Below are positions 1 to 7,490 of a stretch of 33,524 nt of DNA, in pieces; the stretch's first letter is position 1; each line of letters begins with the position of its first letter. The DNA comes from Gemmatimonadales bacterium (GTDB lineage: Bacteria; Gemmatimonadota; Gemmatimonadetes; Gemmatimonadales; GWC2-71-9), in the NCBI GenBank assembly GCA_036265815.1, contig DATAOI010000102.1:109194-142717 (forward strand). The letters are read 5' to 3'. The notes beneath the pieces were generated by a model, which had not been told where the DNA came from, made no database searches, and saw nothing but the letters and a program-made list of their open reading frames with translations. The position numbers and the translations under genes were made by a program.

Positions 1-512
1 TCAACGACATCATCCTCAAGGCAGTGGCCACCGCGCTGCGGCAGCACCCGGCCTGCAACGCCTGGTGGCAGGACGACCGGATTCGCTACTGGAACGAGGT
101 GCACGTGAGCATGGCGGTGGCCATCGAGGAGGGCCTGATCACACCGGTCATCCGCCACACCGACCTCAAGTCGCTGCGGGAGATCGCGGCGGAGTCCCAG
201 GATCTGGCCGCCCGGGCGCGGGAGCGGCGGCTCACGCCGGAGGAGTACACCGGTGGAACATTCTCCGTTTCCAACCTCGGTATGCTCGATATCGACGAGT
301 TCACCGCGGTCATCAACCCGCCCGAGGCGGGCATCGTGGCGATCGGCCGGATCGTGGAGAAGCCGGTGGCGCACGAAGGTCAGATGGCGATCCGGCGACG
401 GATGCGGCTCACCATGTCGTGCGACCACCGGGTCATCGACGGCGCGACCGGCGCCCAGTTCCTCAAGACCTTGAAGACGATGCTGGAGAATCCCCTGGCG
501 TTGGTGTGGTGA
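1..512 (+). CDS. 2-oxo-acid dehydrogenase E2 (dihydrolipoyl acyltransferase), C-terminal part
   Basis: The 5' end lies outside the window; the frame is open from base 3. About 169 C-terminal residues of the E2 catalytic domain are present. The active-site motif DHRVIDGA, with the conserved HxxxDG, lies near the end. GTFSVSNLGM and the INPPEAGIVAIG stretch are typical of the chloramphenicol-acetyltransferase-like core. The INPP(E/Q)A wording resembles pyruvate dehydrogenase E2 more than the 2-oxoglutarate enzyme, but substrate cannot be fixed without the lipoyl and E3-binding domains upstream. The protein transfers the acyl group from lipoamide to CoA. lpdA (E3) follows after 28 bp and lipB two genes later, so complex subunits and cofactor attachment are encoded together. 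Confidence 0.93.
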   Translation, partial: NDIILKAVATALRQHPACNAWWQDDRIRYWNEVHVSMAVAIEEGLITPVIRHTDLKSLREIAAESQDLAARARERRLTPEEYTGGTFSVSNLGMLDIDEFTAVINPPEAGIVAIGRIVEKPVAHEGQMAIRRRMRLTMSCDHRVIDGATGAQFLKTLKTMLENPLALVW

Positions 513-540
513 GCCGACCCCCAATCAGAGGTAAGAGAGC

Positions 541-1938
541 GTGGCGACCCAGTTCGACGTGATCATCATCGGCGGCGGGCCCGCGGGCTATGTGTGTGCC
601 ATCCGCGCGGCGCAGCTCGGCCTGGCCACCGCGGTGGTCGAGCGGGACAAGCTCGGCGGTGTCTGCGTCAACATCGGCTGCATTCCGACCAAGGCGCTGC
701 TGCAGAGCGCCTACGTGGCCAACCTGGTAGCGCACGATGCCAAGGAGCTGGGGGTCGAGGTGAGCGGAGTCAAGGCCGACTACGCCGTGGCGATGCGGCG
801 CTCCCGCAAGGTCTCCGACCAGAACTCCAAGGGCGTCGAGTTCCTGATGAAGAAGCACAAGATCACCGTCGTGAGGGGCAGCGGCACTCTGGGAAAGGAC
901 CGCACCGTCCGGGTGGGCTCGGAGGAATATCAGGCGCGGAAAGCGGTCATCATCGCCACCGGGTCGCGGGTCAAGGGGATTCCTCAGATTGGCCTCGAGC
1001 TGGACAAGACGACCGTCATCAGCTCCGACGAGGCGCTCTTCCTGGAAAAGGCCCCGGCGAGCCTGGCGGTGGTCGGCGCCGGCGCGGTCGGCACCGAGTT
1101 CGCCGACATCTTCCACGCCTTCGGCACCAAGGTGACCCTGATCGAGGCACTTCCCCGGATGCTGCCCCTGGAAGATGCCGAGTCGTCGGATGCGCTTGCC
1201 AAGAGCTTTCGGAAGCGGGGCATCACCGTGTACGCCGGAGCCAAGGTCACCAAGGCCACGGTGGCCAAGGACAAGGCCGTGCTCCAGGTCGAGACCGGAG
1301 GCAAGACCGAGAGCGTCGAGGTCGAGAAGGTCCTGATGGCGGCCGGGCGTGCGGTGAACACCGAGGGGATGGGCTTCAAGGAGGCCGGCGTGCAGCTGAC
1401 CGAGGCCGGCTTCGTCAAGGTCAACCGCGAGACGCTGGAGACCACGGCGCCCGGGATCTACTGCATCGGGGACGTCGCCGGCCCGCCGATGCTGGCGCAC
1501 AAGGGGAGCCGTGAGGGGGTGATCGTGGCGGAGCGGATTGCCGGGCAGCATCCGCACCCGATCCGCTACGACAACGTTCCCAGCGTCACCTACTGCCATC
1601 CCGAGGTGGCGAGCATCGGGCTCACCGAGGACCAGGCCAAGGAGCGGAAGCTGGAGTACCAGGTGGGGCGCTTCCCCTTCAGCGCCAACGGGCGCGCGCG
1701 CGCCGCCGGCGAGACCGAAGGGTTCGTGAAGATCATCCGGGACAAGAAGTACGGCGAGATTCTCGGAGCGCACATCGTGGGGAGCCACGCCTCGGAGCTG
1801 ATCCACGAGCTCACGGTGGCGCGGGAGAACGAGTATACGGTGGAAGAGGTCGACTTGGCGATCCACGCCCACCCGACGCTCTCCGAAGCCATCGCGGAGG
1901 CGGCGCTCGACTCGATGGGCCGGGTAGTGCACATCTGA
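541..1938 (+). CDS. lpdA: Dihydrolipoyl dehydrogenase (E3)
   Basis: A 465-residue flavoprotein disulfide reductase that reoxidises the dihydrolipoyl arm of the neighbouring E2 using FAD and NAD+. Visible motifs are the N-terminal FAD fold GGGPAG (11-16), the redox-active pair C42/C47 in VCVNIGCIPTK, the NAD-binding GAGAVGTEF, the second FAD motif GDVAGPPMLAHKG, and the C-terminal HAHPTLSE with the His-Glu catalytic dyad. Length is normal for the family. The start is GTG at 541, preceded by a purine-rich AGAGGTAAGAG ribosome-binding stretch. It probably forms one operon with the E2 gene upstream and the membrane protein 2 bp downstream. Confidence 0.97.
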   Translation: MATQFDVIIIGGGPAGYVCAIRAAQLGLATAVVERDKLGGVCVNIGCIPTKALLQSAYVANLVAHDAKELGVEVSGVKADYAVAMRRSRKVSDQNSKGVEFLMKKHKITVVRGSGTLGKDRTVRVGSEEYQARKAVIIATGSRVKGIPQIGLELDKTTVISSDEALFLEKAPASLAVVGAGAVGTEFADIFHAFGTKVTLIEALPRMLPLEDAESSDALAKSFRKRGITVYAGAKVTKATVAKDKAVLQVETGGKTESVEVEKVLMAAGRAVNTEGMGFKEAGVQLTEAGFVKVNRETLETTAPGIYCIGDVAGPPMLAHKGSREGVIVAERIAGQHPHPIRYDNVPSVTYCHPEVASIGLTEDQAKERKLEYQVGRFPFSANGRARAAGETEGFVKIIRDKKYGEILGAHIVGSHASELIHELTVARENEYTVEEVDLAIHAHPTLSEAIAEAALDSMGRVVHI

Positions 1939-1940
1939 AC

Positions 1941-2402
1941 GTGGTGACCAACTTCGCCGGCGAGCCGGTGAGCGGGTCTCGCGACCTGGTGCTGGTGGCA
2001 TTCCGGGGCATGGCCGTGGCCGTCCTGCTGGGCACGGGCCTGGTGATGTTCGTGCTCTGGGGCGTAGGGGCCCTCGTGGCGGCGGGTCCCACTGGAGGGC
2101 CGGTCACCGGGGAGCCGGTTACAGGAGGTCCTCCGCTGCTCCTGCTGCTCGGGGGCACTCTGCTGGCGCTCCTCGCCAGCGCCGCAACCGCCTGGGCGTG
2201 CTTGACCCCGATCGACTCCTATTACCGCCGGGGCGGACTCGCGCTGGTATGCGCGTTCGCCACCTTCGTCACGTCGGTGCTGGCGGCACCCCTCCACTAC
2301 TTTCTGGGACAACGCGCCCTGCTCGGTGTCGGCGCCGGCGCGCTGGCAGGAGCGGTGCTGTTGCTGCGGATGACTCCGACGGCGGGGAGTGGAAACTCCT
2401 GA
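1941..2402 (+). CDS. Small integral membrane protein, function unknown
   Basis: A 153-residue protein of no family I recognise. About four hydrophobic segments are visible (roughly residues 17-48, 66-90, 98-118 and 125-142). A Gly/Pro/Thr-rich loop with a short internal repeat (GPVTGEPVTGGP) sits between the first two. GTG start is 2 bp after the lpdA stop; a second GTG follows immediately. The stop TGA overlaps the ATG of lipB by one base, so lipB translation is probably coupled to it. The lipoate-gene context suggests co-expression but gives no function. Composition matches the neighbours. Confidence 0.75.
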   Translation: MVTNFAGEPVSGSRDLVLVAFRGMAVAVLLGTGLVMFVLWGVGALVAAGPTGGPVTGEPVTGGPPLLLLLGGTLLALLASAATAWACLTPIDSYYRRGGLALVCAFATFVTSVLAAPLHYFLGQRALLGVGAGALAGAVLLLRMTPTAGSGNS

Positions 2403-3088
2403 TGGGGCCACTCGTGGTTCATGAGCTGGGCCGGCGGCCTTACGCCGAGGTTCTGGAGCTGCAGCGCGAGCTCCGCCGGCAACGGCTGGCGGGAGAGCTG
2501 GCGCAGGACGTTCTGCTGCTGGTCGAGCACGAGCCCGTGGTGACGCTGGGCCGATCGACCCGCCCGGCGAGTCTTCCGCTGCCGGTAGAGGAGCTGGAGC
2601 GCAGGGGCATCGCGGTGGCGGAGGTGGAGCGTGGGGGAGACGTGACCTTCCACGGGCCGGGGCAGCTGGTGGGGTACCCGATCCTCGACCTCACACGCCA
2701 CCGGGAGGACCTGCACTGGTATCTCCGGCGGCTGGAGGACGTCCTGATCACGGCCCTCGACCAGCTCGGCGTGCCCGCCGGGCGCAACCCGGGACTCACC
2801 GGCGTGTGGACCCGGGGCCGCAAGATCGTGAGCATCGGAGTGCACGTGAAGCAGTGGGTTACGCTGCACGGCTTCGCGCTCAACGTCACCACCCGGCTCG
2901 AGCCGTTCGAGATGATCGTGCCGTGTGGCATCCGCGACGTGGTCATGACCAGCGTAGCGCAGGAGCTCGGGCGGACCGATCAGGCGCTGGATGGGGAGGC
3001 GCGCCAGGCGGTCGTGAAAGCGTTTGCGGCGATATTCGAGCTGCAGCCCGTTCCCGGGGCGCGGGTGCTCAGCCCGAGCCACCCATGA
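2402..3088 (+). CDS. lipB: Octanoyl-ACP:protein octanoyltransferase (lipoyl(octanoyl) transferase)
   Basis: A 228-residue protein that moves octanoate from acyl carrier protein to the lipoyl-domain lysine of E2-type proteins, the first step of endogenous lipoate attachment. The family signature RGGDVTFHGPGQLVGYPI lies at 77-94. The catalytic lysine is K141 in GRKIVSIGVHV. HGFALNV and the catalytic cysteine C175 in PCGI follow. Frame-open sequence continues further upstream, but ATG 2402 is chosen because it gives the normal family length and overlaps the preceding stop (TGATG). The stop overlaps the next ATG (ATGA). Co-location with E2 and E3 supplies the substrate context. lipA is not in the window. 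Confidence 0.95.
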   Translation: MGPLVVHELGRRPYAEVLELQRELRRQRLAGELAQDVLLLVEHEPVVTLGRSTRPASLPLPVEELERRGIAVAEVERGGDVTFHGPGQLVGYPILDLTRHREDLHWYLRRLEDVLITALDQLGVPAGRNPGLTGVWTRGRKIVSIGVHVKQWVTLHGFALNVTTRLEPFEMIVPCGIRDVVMTSVAQELGRTDQALDGEARQAVVKAFAAIFELQPVPGARVLSPSHP

Positions 3089-3708
3089 CCGATCTCATCG
3101 ACACCCGTGCGCCGGACCGAACGCGCCTGCCGCCGGGTCAGATCATCACTCGGAAATGGCCCGTGCTCCACGCCGGCATCGTGCCGAAGGTGGACCTGGC
3201 GCACTGGCGCTTCACGCTGAGTGGCGCCGTCGAGCGGCCGTTTGCGATCACCTGGGACGAGCTCCAGGCGCTGCCCCGGCGGCAGACGGCGTGCGACATC
3301 CATTGCGTCACTCGCTGGAGCCGCTACGACAACGTCTTCGAGGGCGTGCCGGTGCAGCTCCTCCTGCAGCGAGCCGGGGTCAAGCCCCAGGCCCGGTATG
3401 CCCTGGTGCACGCAGAGCAGAAATTTACCACCAACCTGCCCCTGAGCGACCTGGACCGCCCCGAGAACCTGCTGGCGCTCTCCCATGACGGCGAGCCGTT
3501 GAACCCGGAGCACGGGGGTCCGGTGCGGCTTCTGGTACCCCATCTCTACTTCTGGAAGAGCGCCAAGTGGGTTCGCGGGATCGAGTGCCTGGAGGAGGAC
3601 GTCCCCGGCTTCTGGGAGGAGAACGGGTATCACATGCGGGGCGATCCGTGGCAGGAGGAGCGCTACGGGAGACCGGACCCCGCCCGCATGCGCCGGGGTC
3701 CGCGGTAG
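3085..3708 (+). CDS. Sulfite-oxidase-like molybdopterin-dependent oxidoreductase
   Basis: A 207-residue protein with the sulfite oxidase / YedY molybdopterin-binding fold. Cys74 in CDIHCVTRWS is the expected molybdenum-ligating cysteine. GGPVRLLVPHLYFWKSAKWV is the downstream cofactor-binding stretch typical of the short cytosolic members. No Tat or Sec signal is visible, so it is probably cytoplasmic, unlike MsrP/YedY. No haem or dimerisation domain is attached. Substrate is unknown; this subgroup is usually annotated only as sulfite-oxidase-like. ATG 3085 overlaps the lipB stop by 4 bp, which argues for coupled translation as the last gene of the lipoate-block operon. Confidence 0.88.
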   Translation: MTDLIDTRAPDRTRLPPGQIITRKWPVLHAGIVPKVDLAHWRFTLSGAVERPFAITWDELQALPRRQTACDIHCVTRWSRYDNVFEGVPVQLLLQRAGVKPQARYALVHAEQKFTTNLPLSDLDRPENLLALSHDGEPLNPEHGGPVRLLVPHLYFWKSAKWVRGIECLEEDVPGFWEENGYHMRGDPWQEERYGRPDPARMRRGPR

Positions 3709-3771
3709 CGCGGTGCCGCTCTCCCCGGCCCACTCTTGTTTTTGCCGAGCAATCCAGTTTTCCTGTCTAGC

Positions 3772-4326
3772 ATGGTAGAATCGCCCCGACATCCGTCGCC
3801 CGAAGCGCAGGCGGACCAGCGCATCGGCGAGATCCTGAGGGCGGCGGGCAGCTGGTCCAGGGAAGCTCCGGGCGCGCTCATGCCGGCCATCCGCGCGGTC
3901 TGCATCCGGCTGGCGGAGATGGTGGCCGACCAGCGCCATTATCTCGCCCCGTTGCCTGAGCCGCAGGAGACCGAGCGGCGAACCGTGCTCACCCTGGTGG
4001 CCGACCGGCTCCGCTCGTCCCAGGTCACCGGCGGGCTGGAGCCGCACCTCAAGGCACTGGAGGAGCTCGAGCTCCGGTCCACCGGGTCGTGGTCCACCGT
4101 CGACACGGCCCAAAGCGAGTGGATCACCACCGCCATCCGCTACCTGGAGAGCTGTGCCTCCAAGCTGCCGGCGGGCGAGCGGCCCGATCCCTACTGGGCC
4201 GATGACGTGGTCGCGGGCATCATCGCGTCCGTACGGGCCCTGATCGGGGTGGATGAGCTGCATGCCCGGACCGAGGCCCGGTATTCGGGCCCGGTCAAGC
4301 GGGTCTCCCCGGAGGACGATCTCTAG
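3772..4326 (+). CDS. Hypothetical protein
   Basis: A 184-residue protein not recognised as any family. It is mainly helical and charged, with no signal peptide, no membrane segment and no obvious metal motif. ATG 3772 is chosen over an in-frame TTG at 3736, which would add a hydrophobic MFLPSNPVFLSS stretch. Neither start has a clear Shine-Dalgarno sequence. The 63 bp upstream are unusually T-rich for this genome (TTGTTTTTGCC, TTTTCC) and probably contain a promoter. The stop is 15 bp from the stop of the convergent peptidase gene. Codon use looks like that of its neighbours. Confidence 0.7.
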   Translation: MVESPRHPSPEAQADQRIGEILRAAGSWSREAPGALMPAIRAVCIRLAEMVADQRHYLAPLPEPQETERRTVLTLVADRLRSSQVTGGLEPHLKALEELELRSTGSWSTVDTAQSEWITTAIRYLESCASKLPAGERPDPYWADDVVAGIIASVRALIGVDELHARTEARYSGPVKRVSPEDDL

Positions 4327-4327
4327 C

Positions 4328-4362
4328 CCGCTCCCACCGCCTCAGTCCGCTCCCACCGCCTC
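4328..4362. repeat. 19-bp tandem duplication at the peptidase 3' end
   Basis: The 16-base CCGCTCCCACCGCCTC occurs twice, at 4328-4343 and 4347-4362, 19 bp apart. It covers the last codons and stop of the M20 peptidase (-) and the short gap to the convergent hypothetical gene. It looks like a small local duplication; the downstream copy lies outside the reading frame. Confidence 0.8.
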
Positions 4363-5784
4363 GACCGCCTCCTCCTCACTCGCCCGCGGCTGCGCAGCAG
4401 CGCCGCCCTGCTCCGCAAACAGCTCGAAGAACCGCCCGAAGATCTCGATCCCGCTCCACAGCTGCTGCAGGTCCAGCTTCTCGTTGGGCGAGTGCAGCCC
4501 ATCGTCCGGGAGTCCGATGCCGGTCAGCAGGACCGGGGCACCGGTGCGGCCGAGCTCGGGGATGATGGGGATCGATCCCCCAGCACGGATCCGCACCGCG
4601 CGCTGGCCGGTGACGGCTTCGAACGCCTGGTCCAGCAGGTCGAACGCCGGGTGGTCGACGTCGACCTGCACCGGGTCGCCCCCGTGCAGCAAGGTGACCT
4701 TCACGTCGGCCCATCGGGGAGCCAGGGCCGCCACCGCGCGTTCCAGCTGATGGCCCACCTTCTCGTGTCGCTGATCCGGCACCAGCCGGAGACTCACCTT
4801 GGCCGTGGCTTGGGCCGGGATCACCGTCTTGGCACCCTCACCGACGAATCCGCCTCGGATGCCGTGGATCTCGAACGTCGGCAGCGCCCAGACCCGCTCG
4901 AAGATCGAGTGCGTCTTCAAACCGGTCAGCGCTCGACCGCTGACCTCGTCCCGCAGAAACGCCTCCTTGTCGAAGGGCAGTTTCTTCCAGGATTTGAGCT
5001 CTGACTTGGCCGGCGGCTCGACCGACTTGTAGAGCTTGGGGATCTGGATCTCGCCGTCGGCGGCCTTGAGCTCCGCCAGGATCCGGACCAGCGTCTCGAT
5101 GGCGTTCGGCGCCACCCCGCCGTAGGTGCCGGAGTGCAGATCCCGCCCGAGCGTGCGAACCGAGATCTCGGCGTAGCACAAGCCGCGGAGCGCGGTGTAG
5201 ACGGCCGGCCGGCCGGGGGCGTAGTACGACATGTCGCAGACCAGGGCGGCGTCGGCCTCGGTACGGGCCGGCTCGGCATTGAGCAGGTCGACGACGACGT
5301 GACCGCCGGATTCCTCCTCGCCTTCGAAGATGAAATGGACATTGAGCGGCGGCTGTCCGTTTTCATCGAGCACCGACTCGTACGCCTTGAGCAGGCAGAA
5401 GACCTGCCCCTTGTCGTCGTCGGCGCCACGACCATAGATCCGGCCGTCGCGAATGGTGGGCTCGAACGGGGGAGAGATCCACTCGTCGAGCGGGTCCGGC
5501 GGCTGGACATCGTAGTGCCCGTAGATCAGCAGGGTCGGACGCCCGGGCACAGGGGGACTCTCCGCCCAGACCACGGGGTGTCCGCTTCCCTCGATGACCT
5601 CGACGATGGGACAGCCCAGCCGGCGCAGCTCCTCGCGCAGCCATTCGGCCGCCCGCCGGCAGTCGGAGGCGTGGGCGGGGAGAGCACTCACGCTGGGTAT
5701 GGAGAGGAAGTCGACCAGCTCCCGGAGCAGGCGGTCCTGCTCGCGGGTGACGAAGGCGGTGTCCATCGGCGCGGCCTCGAGCAT
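4342..5784 (-). CDS. M20 family metallopeptidase (dipeptidase-type)
   Basis: A 480-residue peptidase of the M20 / CNDP-like group, expected to cleave dipeptides or short peptides in the cytoplasm with two metal ions. Metal-site motifs are GHYDVQPPDP (His90, Asp92), GRGADDDKGQ (around Asp123) and EGEEESGG (154-161). These are followed by the insert-type dimerisation domain (DLHSGTYGG and beyond). No signal peptide is present. The start is ATG at 5784; an in-frame ATG at 5766 is equally possible because ribosome-binding signals are weak at both. It is transcribed alone, with a 184-bp gap to the divergent gene at 5969 that must hold both promoters; no convincing box was found there. Confidence 0.93.
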   Translation of the reverse strand: MLEAAPMDTAFVTREQDRLLRELVDFLSIPSVSALPAHASDCRRAAEWLREELRRLGCPIVEVIEGSGHPVVWAESPPVPGRPTLLIYGHYDVQPPDPLDEWISPPFEPTIRDGRIYGRGADDDKGQVFCLLKAYESVLDENGQPPLNVHFIFEGEEESGGHVVVDLLNAEPARTEADAALVCDMSYYAPGRPAVYTALRGLCYAEISVRTLGRDLHSGTYGGVAPNAIETLVRILAELKAADGEIQIPKLYKSVEPPAKSELKSWKKLPFDKEAFLRDEVSGRALTGLKTHSIFERVWALPTFEIHGIRGGFVGEGAKTVIPAQATAKVSLRLVPDQRHEKVGHQLERAVAALAPRWADVKVTLLHGGDPVQVDVDHPAFDLLDQAFEAVTGQRAVRIRAGGSIPIIPELGRTGAPVLLTGIGLPDDGLHSPNEKLDLQQLWSGIEIFGRFFELFAEQGGAAAQPRASEEEAVEAVGAD

Positions 5785-5968
5785 GAGGGACAGGAACTCC
5801 GACCGCTGAGAAAGCTACACGCCGCGGCCAGTCGCGCGAGTGGACCGAGTGACCTGTCTCACCGACGGCTCGGCGCGGGAGTCGGTAGCGTCGCCAGTCG
5901 TCTCTGATACCCAGCGGAAGGGTCCGCCTGCAGCGACGCCCATCCGAAGCTCATAGCGAGGAGGAAGC

Positions 5969-6358
5969 ATGCTGAGGAAACCCCGAAATGCGGCCGTCGG
6001 CGCGTTCGTGCTGCTGGCGCTTGCCAGCGCGAGCCACCGGGCAGCCGCGCAGGACACCAGCCGTGCCGGCGAGGCCTCGCCGGACACTTCCGCCTACACC
6101 GGAATTGGGGCCCGCGACACCACGGATACCACGCTCCGCACCGGCGTGGAACAAGTGGACACCACGGCACGCCCCGGGCAGGCAGGCGGGATGAGCGACA
6201 CGTCGGTCACGACCGATACCTCCGCAATCCAGCCGATTCCGGGCGACTCGACCGATTCGACCAAGATCGGTGACGGCACGTCGCCTCTCAAGCGGCCGGG
6301 GACATCCTCGGACTCGACCTCAGGCGCGAGCCCGACACCGGACTCGACGCAGCGCTGA
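5969..6358 (+). CDS. Secreted low-complexity D[S/T][S/T]-rich protein
   Basis: A 129-residue protein with a clear Sec signal peptide (positive MLRKPR, hydrophobic core, cleavage near AAAQ) after a strong AGGAGG site at 5959-5964. The mature part has no globular look: eleven tripeptides of the form DTS, DTT or DST are spread over about 100 residues, with Gly and Pro and almost no large hydrophobics. This suggests an intrinsically disordered exported protein. No family recognised. Acidic-hydroxyl repeats could bind divalent cations or carry modifications, but that is speculation. It is monocistronic and ends at the hairpin at 6379-6416. Confidence 0.75.
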   Translation: MLRKPRNAAVGAFVLLALASASHRAAAQDTSRAGEASPDTSAYTGIGARDTTDTTLRTGVEQVDTTARPGQAGGMSDTSVTTDTSAIQPIPGDSTDSTKIGDGTSPLKRPGTSSDSTSGASPTPDSTQR

Positions 6359-6378
6359 CCCTCGCGGCCCTTGCCGCA

Positions 6379-6416
6379 CAATGAGCTTCTGCCCCGTGTG
6401 GGGCGGGAGCTCATTG
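6379..6416. terminator. Bidirectional hairpin between convergent genes
   Basis: A 17-bp stem (6379-6395 with 6400-6416, two G-T wobbles) closes on a GTGT loop. The outer arm is CAATGAGCT/AGCTCATTG and the inner arm GCCCC/GGGGC. It lies just after the secreted-protein gene and includes the stop codon of the (-) aminopeptidase gene (6411-6413). No T-tract follows on either strand, so it may be a weak or Rho-assisted terminator. Confidence 0.7.
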
Positions 6417-7490
6417 CTTGATCGAATCCGAGACGGCCTGCTCCAGGCGGGCGTAGGCGCTATCTCCCTCAACCCCCTCCATCAGCCGGCCCAGGCTCGC
6501 GACGCTCCGCCGGATGTCCCGACCGTGCTCGTCGTACCAGCGGTCGAACAGGTCGAGGCGGGTGCGGTAGATCCGGGCACCGATCAGGCGTGCGTTGTTG
6601 ATCGGACGGTTGGCCAGCCGGCCGATGTGGAGGGTGCGGAGCCGGCTGGCTACGGGACCTTCCAGCTGGGCCCGGGCCCAGACCCCCGCCGCGGCTCGTC
6701 CTGCCTCGAGCGCGGTGGAGTCCGGGTGCCCGCCGTAAAGCGTCTCCAGTCGGCCCACCAGCTCGGCGTAGAACTCCCCAAGCACCATCTCGTCGCTCCA
6801 CCGCTCGGCGGCCTGCCGTGCCCTCACGCTGTCGCCGCGCTCGGCGAAGAACCGCTGGGCCGAGTGGTAGCCCACGAACTGGGCGTAGCTCTCGTTGAAG
6901 GGGGTGGCGCTCTTCACGTACAAGGTGTTGTGCGCGATCTCGTGGAACACCAGGGCCGCCAGCTCGACCGAGTCGGAGCCGGCCACGGCCGTGGAGAGGA
7001 GCGGATCGTTGAACCAGCCCAGGGTGGAGAATGCCGAAGAGGGGCGCAGGTAGACGTCATAGCCCGAGGCGGCGAGCCGATCGGCGGAACGGTGCGCGGC
7101 CTGGGCATCGAAGAATCCCTTATACGGAATCCGGCCGACGATCGGATAGCGCCAGGTGTAGGGACAGATGCAATCCTTGGGGGCTGCCTGCAGCACCAGC
7201 AGGAGGGTGTCCCGTCCCACGTCGGCGTAGGTGGTGTAGGTCTCCTTGGCGTTGAGGCCCAGCCGGGCCGCGTAGTCCCTGGACTCCAGCACCAGTCCCA
7301 GCGCGCCGCGAAGCGCGGGGTCGGTGTGCGGATCGGCCACCAGGGACGCGATCGGCTGGCGCGCCTCCAGGATCCGGGTCTCCTCGATGCCAGCCCGGGT
7401 CAGATACCGGACATCGTCGCTGGCCAGATACGCGGTGCCGTAACCCGCGAACAGCGCGGCGACCACCACCAGGAAGATCACCCGCTTCAC
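6411..7490 (-). CDS. Putative membrane-anchored aminopeptidase (HExxH zinc peptidase)
   Basis: A 359-residue protein matching the predicted aminopeptidase family of COG4324 type. It has an N-terminal uncleaved-looking signal/anchor ([18 protein letters not shown]), YLTRAGIEETRIL near residue 30, SAFSTLGWFNDPLLST (152-167), and the zinc motif HEIAH at 183-187 with a following Glu in FNESYAQFVG (E200). Activity on peptides is predicted for the family; the catalytic part should face the periplasm. GTG 7490 overlaps the stop of the preceding metallopeptidase lipoprotein gene by 4 bp, so the two are co-translated. In many relatives a lipobox cysteine follows the hydrophobic segment; none is seen here. 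Confidence 0.87.
   Translation of the reverse strand: MKRVIFLVVVAALFAGYGTAYLASDDVRYLTRAGIEETRILEARQPIASLVADPHTDPALRGALGLVLESRDYAARLGLNAKETYTTYADVGRDTLLLVLQAAPKDCICPYTWRYPIVGRIPYKGFFDAQAAHRSADRLAASGYDVYLRPSSAFSTLGWFNDPLLSTAVAGSDSVELAALVFHEIAHNTLYVKSATPFNESYAQFVGYHSAQRFFAERGDSVRARQAAERWSDEMVLGEFYAELVGRLETLYGGHPDSTALEAGRAAAGVWARAQLEGPVASRLRTLHIGRLANRPINNARLIGARIYRTRLDLFDRWYDEHGRDIRRSVASLGRLMEGVEGDSAYARLEQAVSDSIKQ

Noticed and set aside
463-2001. 512-residue open frame antisense to lpdA
   Set aside because: A high-GC mirror frame with low-complexity Arg/Gly/His composition; lpdA on the other strand has all its motifs.
2085-2135. Short direct repeat (CCGGTCACCGGGGAGCCGGT region)
   Set aside because: Explained by the Gly-Pro-Val-Thr repeat in the loop of the small membrane protein.
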